A stretch of 64,000 nucleotides of DNA from Rutidosis leptorrhynchoides (GCF_046630445.1 NC_092338.1:226736501-226800500); one strand, 5' to 3'; numbered from the stretch's first letter, positions 50,201 to 62,271 are shown. Translations and numbers: made by a program. The notes: generated by a model from the sequence alone, not told the origin.

Positions 50201-51216
50201 TTTTCTCTTTACATTTTTGGGACTGAGAATACATGCGCTGTTTTTACAACTGCTTTATTAAATGCTTTTGAAATATATTTTTGAACTGTGAATACATGAA
50301 ATGCTTTTATAAATTTTTAACGAGATAGACACAAGCAAAACATTCCTCGAATGAATTATTATGCAGACAGAAGTTCTGTGGAATATTATTGAATTATGTG
50401 GACATGATAATTGCCACCAATTGATGTGAATATTTTCCCCTGATTATTATTGCTTGGTAACCTAAGAATTAGAATCAGGTATGGCCCTAATTCACGTGAA
50501 TCCTAAAGGTAGCTACCGGGATTAGCATCTCCACCCAGAATGTTCACTAGACGGAAGGGCTAGTGGGCGTGGTGTTTAGTACTTCGAGGTTTATATATTA
50601 TACAGACGAGATGTTCTGTTTTGGGGATATTATTGATGCGCATTATATGTTATGGTCAGTTACCAAGCCAAGCAATGAATGAAAAGTGAATGTTATGTAT
50701 CGAGAGAATGATTTTATACATAGGTTATGTGTATGATATTTTGTACATGAGATATGTGTACGGTTACTAAGATTTATGAAAATGGTTTAGTACACTAGAT
50801 AGGTGTACTGTATTTAAATCTTGTGGTATATCAAAATGATGAATTTTATTGTTTACGATAAACTTATGAACTCACCAACCTTTTGGTTGACACTTTAAAG
50901 TATGTTTATTCTCAGGTATGAAAGAAATCTTCCACTGTGCATTTGCTCATTTTAGAGATATTACTTGGAGTCATTCATGATATATTTCAAAAGACATTGC
51001 ATTCGAGTCGTTGAGTTCATCAAGAATATTATTAAGTCGTTTATAGTTGGATATATTATGAAATGGTATGCATGCCTGTCAACTTTCGATGAAATGAAAG
51101 TTTGTCTTTTAAAAACGAATGCAATATTTGTAAAATGTATCATATAGAGGTCAAATACCTCACGATGTAACCAAATGTAATGTATTCGTCAAGATGGATT
51201 AGGACGGGTCTTGACA
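47256..51216 (+). mobile_element. 5' LTR of Ty3-type element 2
   Basis: It starts TGTGACGACCCGGAAATTTC and ends GGACGGGTCTTGACA, 3961 bp, preceded by GCAGT (possible target duplication; the other end is outside). The first about 1950 bp are repeated at 62030-64000 with a few percent difference, including a microsatellite length change. It contains a His/Pro/Thr-rich 109-codon ORF (48134-48463), present in both LTRs, which I regard as CCA-rich LTR sequence. It also holds the tRNA-like segment at 49465-49531. Confidence 0.88.
49465..49531 (+). repeat. tRNA-like segment in the element 2 LTR
   Basis: GCAGTTCAATGGTTTAGG resembles an A box and GGTCTTGGGTTCGAGCCC (49503-49520) is a good B-box/T-arm. 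TGAGGCATTTTGTTG and GAAAAGGCTT follow, then a TTATT tract from about 49565. This is the clearest of the three copies in the window and looks like a SINE head captured by the LTR. It is not a full tRNA gene: no anticodon arm could be drawn. Confidence 0.55.
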
Positions 51217-51792
51217 GTTGGTATCAAAGTGGTGGTCTTAGCGAACCAGGTCTTGCATTAGTGTGTCTGACTGATAGTTGTTTAGATGCATTAGTAGGTC
51301 TGGACTTCGACCGTGTCTGCATGTTAAAAGTTTTGCTTATCATTTTGTGTCAAAAATTAATTGCTTATCATTCTTAGTCTAGACACGTTTTACTGCATGA
51401 ATAGTGTATAGACTAAATTCATATCTTAGCGTATCTGATAATTCATATCTTAGCGTATCTGTTACTTTAGACTTTGCCTGACAGCATCTGTAGATTCCTC
51501 CGTAACTTATAGGATTTTAGTATTATATATGCATATGTAAATTATGTATTGCAGGATACTAATCTACATCCTATAATCTAATTCATATCGAAAATCCTCC
51601 ATCGGATCGTACGAGATGGATCCCTCAATCAGTTGGAATTCCTCGGATTCCGACAGCTATTCCGATATGGAAATCCAACTGAGCTCCGAAAGCAGTGTAA
51701 CCGGAATGGATCACCCGATTAGTCATCTTCAATTCTGGATGAATTGGGGATGGGTTTGTGATCTACTTAATCATTGGAGACAAGAAGAAGGT
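51217..51792 (+). mobile_element. Internal region of element 2, first part
   Basis: Decayed primer site TGGTATCAAAGT (51219-51230, 10 of 12 bases). Paired leader motifs are at 51255-51268 and 51288-51301. The extra ORF begins at 51616 and is cut at 51792 by element 3. Confidence 0.85.
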
Positions 51793-54236
51793 TGTAACGA
51801 CCCGACAAAATTGTCATTGACGGCGCCGTTAACTTAGGTCCCGTTACGTGGTCGTAGTCCCTATATGAGACACGTTTGACCAAAATTATGTCGCATTCAT
51901 TTGAAACGTACAAGACTTACAAGTTTTGTTTACCAAAAGGTTCGACAACAAGTTTAAGTTTACAAGAGTTATAAAATATAAATTAAATAACTTGTGACAT
52001 AATTAGTTTAAAATCCCGGTTGCTATAAATAGCGTAAGTATGTAAACAATTGTTTGAATCCAAAGGTGTTATCACTAGCGTATGCATGTATGCTTGGCTC
52101 CAAGCAAGTATGAGTGTACGCGGAAGCATGTATCAAGTAGCCAAGTATGAACCTGAGAAACATATAGAAAACTGTCAACGAAAAATGTTGGTGAAATCAT
52201 AGGTATAGTAATAAACGTTATTTTTGAACCACAAGATTTAGTATTCCCATAAAATTGATCATCCAAATAGTTTGCATTCCAAAATAGGTTCGCGAGCACC
52301 CAATTATCAAGACTTAACATTCCTTCCATAGAACCCCATCACAATAGTGTTAGAACATACACTGTTTATCGAAAATATATTTCATTCGTAGACGGTAGCG
52401 AACCGTCTGAATGAGGGTTTGTCAAACCCATATGGATCTATACAACATAAGTTTTTGCTTACACCCGGCAAGTGTAACTAATGATAATCGAATTGAGGAT
52501 TGTGTTCTAAACTCGCTGTAGAATATTTGTTTCATTGAACTTGTGTTCAAAACATAAAAGTAAGTAGTACAAGATGTAACAAGGTATATGTTTCTCAGCC
52601 CACGATTTAAAAGAGATAAAAGTTGTTGAAAAGGTGCGACTATGATCTCACCTCGAGTGCACGAGTATAAAAGTACTTCACAAAGTAAACATGTGCATAA
52701 AAGTTGCTTAGCCTTAACCTAAACAAGTAAGTTATATCAAAAATCGGGTAAGACACAAGGTCGGTCAAAATGTGTTCAATTAGTCCTATGGCTCGTTACG
52801 ACTCGATTAATATAGCATGTGAATCATGTTGTCAAGTTTCATGCAAGAATCAAGTTTAAAAGAAGATTAGAACGATTGCATAAGTTTTTGGTTAAGTTTG
52901 ACTAAAAGTCATACTCGGTCAAAGTCAAAGTCAACAAAAAGTCAAACTATTTTTCTGAGGTTTTTAATCATATATAAGCATGTTAGAACAAGTTACATGT
53001 GAATCGGAGGTGCGTAGCATAGCAAACATTTTTTTGTAAAAGTGTAAGCTTGATCAGAACACAACCATGGCAAATGCCGCGCCAAGGCCCCTGGTGTCGC
53101 GCTGCGCCAATAGGCGTGGCCTGGTGCCTGGTCTGTTTCAAAAGTTCAAGTCTCAATAAAACTTCAATTTAGCACAAATCACAAACCGTAAACACTTAGA
53201 ACACGTATCTTATATCGTTGGAAAGGTATTTTGACAAGGAGTACAACTAACCACATATCATCAATCGAGTTCATCGTTTACAACAACAAAACCTCGTCAA
53301 ATGATCGTTGAATGTTCATAATTAAAGTATCAAGTTCGCAAAATGCATTTCATGATTCGAGAATTCAATTTATACATATGATATGCCGTTTCGAAGGTAA
53401 TCAAGCATACAATCCAACCAAACACTTACCAATAACATTTCATGGCATTCAAATCATCAAAAGTCCATTTTAAGAGTTATCAAACCCTAACCAAAACTTA
53501 CCAAATCAATATTCATGTGTTTGAAGTTTTCTTAATCAACCTATACATCAAAACGAAGCTAGTGATACTAGTAACATAATTAAAACATGAACTTTAACAA
53601 TTTAGCAACATTTAATCACCCAAACCAAAGATTAAGCACACCCATTTCAAATGTTCATACTAGTTACCCAAAACAACAAATCGAGCAAATAAATCATATA
53701 TTCATGCTAGACACGAGCCATAGACACTAACTAACACCATTTCAAGTTAAAAACACGAATGTGGAGAAATCTAGAGCTTTAGAAATGTTACCCAAATGAG
53801 ATGAAGTTGGTATCAAATTGTAGAGGATGAAGAGAGGATTCCAAATATGTAATTTGTTTTGATGTTTGCTTCTTGATTCGGATTTGGATGATGAATTAGT
53901 GGATTGGATGTTTGAGTTCCAAAAATCGAAGTAGAGAGAAAAGAGAGAAAGAGATGTGGGATTGAATGAGTGGTGGTAGTGGTGGGTTGACTAGTTGACC
54001 TAGTCAACTAGTTTGCCCACTTGATGCCAATAGTCCCTTGAGTTTAAAAGCGGGTGCGAGAATTAACCAAACGAGTATTTTAAAAACTCTCGAGTAAACT
54101 AGTGATGTTATAATTAAATAACAGGAATATTAGAACGTTAGTCAACGAAAGGTACGAATTTAGATAACGGAAGATATTATCTTTAAAAAAAAGACGGGCG
54201 TTAAAATAATTTAACGAAAAAATGCGGGATGTTACA
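51793..54236 (-). mobile_element. 3' LTR of element 3
   Basis: Contains AAGTCAAAGTCAAC repeats and a GC-rich island (about 53067-53135, with GCGCCA and GGCGTGGCCTGG). The minus-strand ORFs at 52075-52329 and 53813-54007 recur in the other LTR (56740-56994, 58498-58692) but have no recognised domain. Confidence 0.92.
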
Positions 54237-54289
54237 TTACATACACCTTAAAATAAATTTCATCCCGAAATTTAGTTGGAAGTAGTAGT

Positions 54290-55222
54290 TGTCGTTTCTT
54301 CCTTGAAATTTTGCGTTGCCAATTCTACGAATAAATGAGGGTACTTCCTTGGGCATTTCAACGAACTTCGACAGTCGGGATTTTACGTTGTTTTAAAGTT
54401 TGGTTTCACGATTTATAATTCAACCGGTCCTCCTAGGAAGTGAAGTTTGTTATCGATAGTAAGTTCATCAAAAGAAATAACAAGTTCTTGCTCGGCAAGA
54501 CACTTCTTTAAGTTTGATACGTGGATTGCAGGATGAACGGAGACTCAAACGAGTCGAAAAATCTAAACGGCTAGCAACGGGTCCAAAACGCCCCAAGATT
54601 ATAAAAGGATCAAAATATCATGGATTTAGCTTTCTACGTTTCCCGAAACAGATTACACCTTTTCAAGGTGTGACTTTTAACGTTATGCGGTCACTCACTT
54701 GGAATTTGAAATGTTTACGTCTAACATCGGTGTAGCTCTTTTAGCGACTACGGTTGTCTTGAGCCTTTCTTGGATTTAAAAAAAAAAATTTCGGTTGTTT
54801 CATGAATGAGTTCGGGTCCGGTGGTTTGCTTGTCACCTACTTCGGTTCAACAATTTAAGAAAATGACAATTGAGGCTATACGGGTCCTCGAAAAGTGTGG
54901 TGTTAATACTCGAATGAAAATTATTGTAGTAAGAGAATTTGGCTAAAGGCAACTACTTTTCTCAAGTAAATTTGAAGTTGATATCACAAATTCGTATTAC
55001 GGTTTCCAAGGTTTGAATCGTATGTTTGCTCGGTCCGTCGAGTTGTGGTTGATGTGCGGTACTCTTGTCTAAACGTGGTCCCGAGGCTTTTGTAAGGCAC
55101 TTCCGAAATCTAGAAGTGAAACGAGGATCTCGATCCGAAACGAGGTACATTTCTTTAAGGTATATTTGAACAAGCTTGTTAGGACCTGAAAACGTTTGTT
55201 GGAACAAGTTTCTGTTTCTCAA
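54290..55222 (-). pseudogene. Integrase remnant of element 3
   Basis: On the minus strand the order is integrase core remnants (VSDRDPRFTSRF, TIQTLETVIRICDINF; 55222-54962), then the GKRxKLNPxY segment near 54650, [20 protein letters not shown] near 54500 and RKYPHLF near 54330, the order of a chromovirus pol C-terminus. It carries stops and frameshifts. Two stops at conserved Trp and Arg positions read as TGG to TGA and CGA to TGA. Confidence 0.75.
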
Positions 55223-56457
55223 GAATTTCGCGCCGCGAAAGATTTATCGGTTTCTGAAAACGTTCTTTAGAGCAAGTTCCTTATCGGTTTATGAAAACGT
55301 TCGTTAGGACTATTCACCCCCGTGGCGAATACTAGTATAATGTGAATAGTCTCTCTCTCCATTGAAATTAGATAAAAGATTTCTTTATACGGAAGTACGA
55401 GTGTAATGCTAGAGAAGTTTCCGCCTCGATGTGAGCATACCAAGCATATTGTAGTTCGTCGATAAAACTGTGCGAAAACGAGATAGCATACAGGTGTAAC
55501 ATACGTCTGATGTTAAAAGAATTTGCCATTCATTTGGAAGCATACATATGGTTCGACAATAATTGAAGATGTGTCCTTTGGTATGGTTGTTATCAATATT
55601 CTCAGAGTTTTCAGATATCTAACAAGAAAAATGAAGTCATGTACATGGCACATGGTGGTGATTAGATTGATCGAGTCCAATCACCATCACGAGTCATTAG
55701 AACTTTGGTATGACTTACCGTAATATAACCACGTTGATCGAGTGTCATTATATTACGCTAACTCATACCTCCATTCCCACATCACTCCATAGATTCAAGT
55801 TCGTATAATCGTGAAGTTTTAAAATGAACAAAGAGTAACGATGTCTTTAACGTGACTCGTATTGAATCGAAAGAATTAGTGCAACTCTAAAGAAGCGTTC
55901 CCCGAGGGAAGTGTATAAATGATTGTTCACGTCAATGCGATTCAAGTCAAACAATAATGTATTCAGGTACGAGAAGTGTAACGAATCATGATAACGAATA
56001 GTACACAACCGTAGTGATAAATAGTGATGACGATACTCACCTAGAGTAGTGGTGGTAGTAACAAGAAGTGGTAGATAGTAAGGAACACCGGTATGACACC
56101 GATAGTAAGTTGAAACGGTGGTGAATAACATACTGGGAGACAGAGTTCCCGAACAAGTATGACTAATGAAGTCGTCGTCGTCCTTACGCGTATGAATCTT
56201 AAGTTTGCGTGTATTACCAGGAAGCGGTAGATTACAGATTCGCATGATGAAAACTTGGTACCATTAAGAAGTTTGCCTAAGAATGATTCAAGTATAATGC
56301 ACAAGTAGTCAAGTAAGTGCTATCTATAGAAAATGTATGTCAGAATGCAATGGCTAACTATCCGGTTGTAGTCTAGATTCACTAATGCGTCCTAACGACT
56401 CTGTCAGACACACTAATGCATATCCTAGTTACCTACAACCAACGCTCTAATACCATC
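55223..56457 (-). other. Remaining internal region of element 3
   Basis: 5' leader (right end) and noncoding sequence. Part of it (about 55640-55760) is a reverse-strand relative of element 2 sequence near 61050-61090 (AATATAATGACACT then TGTGATTATATTAC-like). No gag or RT blocks detected. Small ORFs (55847-56304) lack recognisable domains. Confidence 0.55.
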
Positions 56458-58920
56458 TGTAACGACCCGACAAAATCGTCATTGACAGCGTCGTTAACTT
56501 AGGTCCCGTTACGTGGTCGTAGTCCCTATATAAGACACGTTTGACCAAAATTATGTCGCATTCATTTGAAACATACAAGACTTACAAGTTTTGTTTACCA
56601 AAAGGTTCGACAACAAGTTTAAGTTTACAAGAGTTATAAAATATAAATGAAATAACTTGCGACATAATTAGTTTAAAATCACGGTTGCTATAAATAGCGT
56701 AAGTACGTAAACAATTGTTTGAATCCAAAGGTGTTATCACTAGCATATGCATGTATGCTTGACTCCAAGCAAGTATGAGTGTACGCGGAAGCATGTATCA
56801 AGTAGCCAAGTATGAACCTGAGAAACATATAGAAAACTGTTAACGAAAAATGTTGGTGAAATCATAGGTGTAGTAATAAACGTTATTTTTGAACCACAAA
56901 ATTTAGTATTCCCATAAAATTGATCATCCAAATAGTTTGCATTCCAAAATAGGTTCGCGAGCACCCAATTATCAAGACTTAACATTCCTTCCATAGAACC
57001 CCATCACAATAGTGTTAGAACATACACTGTTTCTCGAAAATATATTTCATTCGTAGACGGTAGCGAACCGTCTGAATGAGGGTTTGTCAAACCCATATGG
57101 ATCCATACAACATAAGTTCCCGCTTACACCCGGCAAGTGTAACTAATGATAATCGAATTGAGGATTTTGTTCTAAACTCGCTGTAGAATGTTTGTTTCAT
57201 TGAACTTGTGTTCAAAACATAAAAGTAAGTAGTACAAGATGTAACAAGGTATATGTTTCTCAGCCCACGATTTAAAAGAGATAAAATTTGTTGAAAAGGT
57301 GGGACTATGATCTCACCTCGAGTGCACGAGTATAAAAGTACTTCACAAAGTAAAAGTGTGCATGAAAGTGGTTTAGCCTTGACCTAAACAAGTAAGTTAT
57401 ATCAAAAACTGGGTAAGACACAAGGTCGGTCGAAATGTGTTCAATTAGTCCTATGGCTCGTTACGACTCGATTAGTATAGCATGTGAATCAAGTTGTCAA
57501 GTTTCATGCAAGAATCAAGTTTAAAAGAAGATTAGAACAATTGCATAAGTTTTTGGTTAAGTTTGACTAAAATTCAAACTCGGTCAAAGTCAAAGTCAAC
57601 GAAAAGTCAACACGTTCGGGTCGGGTCCCGAACTATTTTTCTGAGGTTTTTAATCATATATAAGCATGTTAGAACAAGTTACATGTGAATCGGAGGTGCG
57701 TAGCATAGCAAACATTTTTCATAAAAGTGTAAACTTGATCGAAACCCAAACACGGCAAATGCTGCGTCGCGGCCCCTGGTGTCGCGCCGCGCCAATAGGC
57801 GTGGCCTGGTGCCTGGTATGTTTCAAAAGTTCAAGTCTCAACAAAACTTCAATTTAGCACAAATCACAAACCGTAAACCTTAGAACACGTATCTTATATC
57901 GTTGGAAAGGTATTTTGACAAGGAGTACAACTAACCACATATCATCAATCGAGTTCATCATTTACAACAACAAAACCTCGTCAAATGATCATTAAATGTT
58001 CATAATCAAAGTCTCAAGTTCACAAAATGCATTTCATGATTCGAGAATCCAATTTATACATATGATATGCCGTTTCGAAGGTAATCAAGCATACAATCCA
58101 ACCAAACACTTACCAACAACATTTCATGGCATTCAAATCATCAAAAGTCCATTTTAAGAGTTATCAAACCCTAACGAAAACTCACAAAATCAATATTCAT
58201 GTGTTTGAAGTTTTCTTAATCAACCTATACATCAAAACGAAGCTAGTGATACTAGTAACACAATTAAAACATGAACTTTAACAATTTAACAACATTTAAT
58301 CACCCAAAACCAAAGATTAAGCACACCCATTTCAAATGTTCATACTAGTTACCCAAAACAACAAATCGAGCAATTAAATCATATATTCATGCTACACACG
58401 AGCCATAGACACTAACTAACACCATTTCAAGTCAAAAACACGAATTTAGAGAAATCTAGAGCTTTAGAAATGTTACCCAAACGAGATGAAGTTGGTATCA
58501 AATTGTAGAGGATGAAGAGAGGATTCCAAATATGTAATTTGTTTTGATGTTTGCTTCTTGATTCGGATTTGGATGATGAATTAGTGGATTGGGTGTTTGA
58601 GTTCCAAAAATGGAAGTAGAGAGAAAAGAGAGAAAGAGATGTGGGATTGAATGAGTGGTGGTAGTGGTGGGTTGACTAGTTGACCTAGTCAACTAGTTTG
58701 CCCACTTGACTCCAATAGTCCCTCGAGTTTAAAAGCGGGCGCGGGAATTAACCAAACGAGTATTTTAAAAACGCTCGAGTAAACTAGTGATGTTATAATT
58801 AAATAACAGAAATATTAGAACGTTAGTCAATGAAAGGTACGAAATTAGATAACGGAAGATATTATCTAAAAAAAAAGACGGGCGTTAAAATAATTTAAAG
58901 GAAAAATGCGGGATGTTACA
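56458..58920 (-). mobile_element. 5' LTR of element 3
   Basis: Colinear with 51793-54236 with scattered substitutions. It has extra sequence containing TTCGGGTCGGGTCCCGAA, an inverted repeat, near 57610-57630 that the other LTR lacks. Confidence 0.92.
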
Positions 58921-60399
58921 AAGGTGATCCTTTCCACCCACCGAATTTCCCTCTTGGCGAAGAACCTGAAGCACTTACTGGCGAACCTATCCGAAACACC
59001 ATTTTCAGCCTCATTTCCAGGGTAGCTCGTCACGATTATATTCTATCCACAATTCTAAACCTTATTCAGCCACTCATTCCGACCGACAATCATTCCGGAA
59101 TAATGGAAGAAGTCAACAAGCTTCGCGCTCGAGTAATTAATTTGGAGAATATGGTGCAAAACTTAACAGCTTCAGCAACAACATCAACACCAGTACCACC
59201 AACAACCCAAGTTTCAACATCACATGCCTCAACATCGCAATCTATACCTCGAGAATAATTTTCGTTCTACATCTTGTCCTACATCGATTATCTTCATTCT
59301 ACGTATCGTTCTACATCCTTGATCTTCGTTCGACATGACGATTATGTAATCTCTAATGTTTTAGAATATATGTATTCTTGTTCTAACGGTAAATCAAATG
59401 AGTTTAATATCATATCAACTCAATAAATCCATAATTACATCTGAAGAAAATATATATGTAAGTATGTTTTCATAAAGATTGTAATAAAAAAAAATTCTTT
59501 TGTACAAACTGTTAATGGTGAAAATATTTTAACGGGTAGGTAATACCCGAGGAATATTTAGATTTCACATTAATAAGTTAAACTGTACATTCTTCGAATC
59601 TGATTCAACAGTCATTTTCTATCCTACTTACATTCACAGATATACGTATCAGTTCACCGCAGAATAACCATTTTCATTCAATTTTATATTTGGATTTCGA
59701 CCATCAGAATCCAACAAGTGGCATAATGAAGAAAACATTTAACAAAATAAAATTTGTTAGAAATAAACAAATTAACTATGAGAAATTTTGTTAAGAATCC
59801 ACGCTAACTGTTCCTAGCTAACTGTTCCTAGCTAACTGATTACATTTTATTTATCGCAATTTAATTATCGCAATTTATATTCTCGTAATTTTATTTATCG
59901 TCATTTAATTTCTGTTATTTAATTTACGCACTTTAAATATCGGGACACGTATACAAGGTTTTGACATATCATATCAACGCATCTATATATATTATTTGGA
60001 ATAACCATAGACACTCTATATGAAGTAATGATCGAGTTAGCTATAAATGGTTGAGGTTGATTCTAAAATAATATATATACTTTGAGTTGTGATCGAGTCT
60101 AAGACATGTATACAATGGGTCACGATACGTTGTAATTAATTCTAATATTATATATTAAACTGTATATGAATTATTAGACTACTAACTGTGGACTACCAAC
60201 ATTGGACAATTAAAATGAATTAAAATATTGATTATAACATATGAAACTAAACATTTCTTCAAGTTTGCCACTTGATTTCATCTTAAACCTCATTTGTATC
60301 TTGATAATTACAATATGCGTTCAAATCTTTCATTATTCTTGAAAACACATCAATCGAGAGGATGAACCAACCGCACTTCATCTACGAAAGGAAAGATTT
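58921..60399 (+). mobile_element. Internal region of element 2, second part
   Basis: Resumes after the AAGGT duplication with the end of the extra ORF. An internal polypurine-like TTAACGGGTAGGTA (59529-59542) follows, then tandem TTATCGCAATTT units (59856-59935). The piece 59936-60240 matches, in element sense, the Tekay-like LTR (CGTATACAAGGTTTTGACAT-type block, then TAACCATAGACACTC and GAGTTAGCTATA). No gag is present where it would be expected. Confidence 0.7.
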
Positions 60400-60822
60400 A
60401 TGCATATAGTTATGCACCTGAAAAACTCTCGGAACCTGAGTAAATGTTTTACACGTAGCTGTGCTAATTCTTTTGGCGTTGTTATGACTGAAATTAACTT
60501 TGCAATTCCTTTTCAAATTAGCCAATTTTGTCACAGCTACAACAAGTCAACTTCGACTTTTTGTTCGAAACAACCTTATTATAACCTTGAGAATACTGAT
60601 GAAGTAGCAAAAGCTATAGATTGTTTTAATGGCCAAAAGCATGATAATAAAGAATGGAGTGTTGAAAACACTCGACATAAAATTGGTACTGGAAAATGGA
60701 TTGAGCTAACCCTGAAGGAGACCGACGACAAATACAAGGACCAAATGCTATATTCAATGAATTTAGGTAATTCTGAATCCAATGAAATCTTCAGCAAATA
60801 TATTGCTCCGAAGTCATGTTAA
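60400..60822 (+). pseudogene. Captured RRM fragment resembling poly(A)-binding protein
   Basis: A 140-codon ORF in element sense. Residues about 62-88 (NLENTDEVAKAIDCFNG, then KEWSV) match the second half of an RRM as in plant cytoplasmic poly(A)-binding proteins (F-N-F-E-N-x-D-D-A-A-x-A ... L-N-G-x-x-x-D-D-K-E-W-x-V). Residues about 103-140 (LKETDDKYKDQMLYSMNL, then EIFSKY) look like the linker and start of the next RRM. RNP1 of the first RRM is not recognisable, and residues 1-60 match nothing I know, so this is a partial copy. The host protein binds mRNA poly(A) tails in the cytoplasm. Here it lies between LTRs, so it is probably retro-captured and may be non-functional. Confidence 0.55.
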
Positions 60823-62029
60823 AATCTTGCGGAAAATTTTTCCTTATCAACTTTCGAACTTAGAAATTCCAAAATATCATCATAAATATCTTCGATACTT
60901 CTGAAGATATTTTCATAAATATTCTCGTCTGAAATTATATACCTCTTCGTGCTATCCGTAATACATTATATTGGAAATTTCTTTAAAATCTAAGTTTAAA
61001 CTATGAATGAATTCTGAAGTAGTGTTGGGAACTGAAGCATTAGTTAGTATAATATAATGACACTTGATCAATGTGATTATATTACAGTAAGTAATGCTGA
61101 GTTTCTAATGGAACGTGATGATTCACAGATCATAACGTCATCATGTGCCATGTTACATAACTCTTTCATTCTGCTTAACATTTAAACATATCAAGAAAGT
61201 ATATTCTTGATAGTTCTATTCTCAGTGATTCTGGTAATTTGACAAATCAAATTGTGCTATTACGTTCTTTCCTGTTTAGAACATTAAGATCATTCGAAAC
61301 TCCATACTTACGAATTCTAGACCATTACTCTCTTTACTAGAGGTCGAGAGGAGAATAAAAAGGAAAAGAGCTCCAAAATATAAGAGAATATATAAAGCTC
61401 AATAACAACGCGGAGGTTACAAACCATGGATATTAATACAAATAGCAATATAAATACAAGGTAGAATTAAGAATAGTATCACCCCAAGGTAATAGTAAAA
61501 GTAAACAGATTTTTCTGGAGGAAGATTGAGAAGAAAGATGACAGAAATGATAATTAGGAAAATATCAAGGATTAGAACTGGATTAAGCACTTTCACAATC
61601 TTTTGGATGTATGAACTAAGAAAGAAAGTATAGGAATGGTGAAAATAATGGAACGGAAAAAGTTTAATTTATAATGGGAATATCCGACAGAGCAATCAAA
61701 CAAATTATCGCATTAAACCAAAGAGGATCCTAATTTCCTTAATTACCGAAGGATTAAATCTTATTACAAAGATTTCCTCTCAAATCCCTTAAATTCCGGA
61801 AATCAATCATGTCTACGTCAAAAGATATGACAAGACTTCATTTTCTCATTTCACTCTTTTGTGATAGCTTCACTCGTACTCTTCTCATAATCAAATCGTT
61901 TTATATATATTAGTCAAATAATGATAAAACTCTAAGTTCTAGCTCGTATGCGTCATGAAGACATTCTTATTGTCAGCCATAACCATCCCAATCAAATTTC
62001 GGGATGGAATTTCTTTAACGGGTAGGTAC
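60823..62029 (+). other. 3' internal region and polypurine tract of element 2
   Basis: AT-rich, no ORF of note. Part is shared with the internal region of element 3. AATTTCGGGATGGAATTTCT then TTTAACGGGTAGGTAC (62014-62029) forms the polypurine tract abutting the 3' LTR. Confidence 0.75.
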
Positions 62030-62206
62030 TGTGATGACCCATAAATTTCGGACCAAATTTAAACTTGTTCTTTATATAATGTCAATACGATAAGCAAAGT
62101 CTGTAATGTTGAGTCTTAAAAATTTTGGATTTGTTTACATTGATGCATTTGACCTTCGACCAATTCTGACGATTCACGAACAACTATGTGTAATAAATGC
62201 TATATA

Positions 62207-62271
<65 letters not shown>

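Larger units (their letters stand above)
51793..58920 (-). mobile_element. Element 3: deleted Ty3-type element, TSD AAGGT
   Basis: LTRs 51793-54236 (2444 bp) and 56458-58920 (2463 bp) with an exact AAGGT duplication at 51788-51792 and 58921-58925. The minus-strand LTR starts TGTAACATCCCGC. Only 2.2 kb lie between the LTRs. A primer site (TGGTATTAGAGC, 56444-56455) and paired leader motifs (56406-56419, 56375-56388) are present, but gag, protease and RT are missing. The LTRs differ by several percent plus a roughly 20-bp indel near 57605-57630, so it is older than the Tekay-like and Copia insertions. Confidence 0.93.
51616..59258 (+). pseudogene. Extra ORF of element 2, split by element 3
   Basis: The two exons of this statement are 51616-51792 (59 codons, MDPSISWNSSDSDSYSDMEI onward, with a Trp-rich FWMNWGWV) and, after the inserted element and its duplicated AAGGT, 58926-59258 (110 codons plus stop). 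The frame is preserved across the junction, and no other stop is seen. So the ORF was intact when element 3 landed. The second part contains HDYILSTILNLIQPLIP and a heptad-like MEEVNKLRARVINLENMVQN, then a Thr/Ser-rich tail. It has no catalytic domain. It lies between the primer site and an internal polypurine-like motif, the slot used by the F-box and acidic ORFs of the Tekay-like element. Function unknown. Confidence 0.6.

Noticed and set aside
54514..54735. 73-codon plus-strand ORF
   Set aside because: Antisense to the integrase C-terminal remnant of element 3 (GKRxKLNP segment reads on the minus strand).
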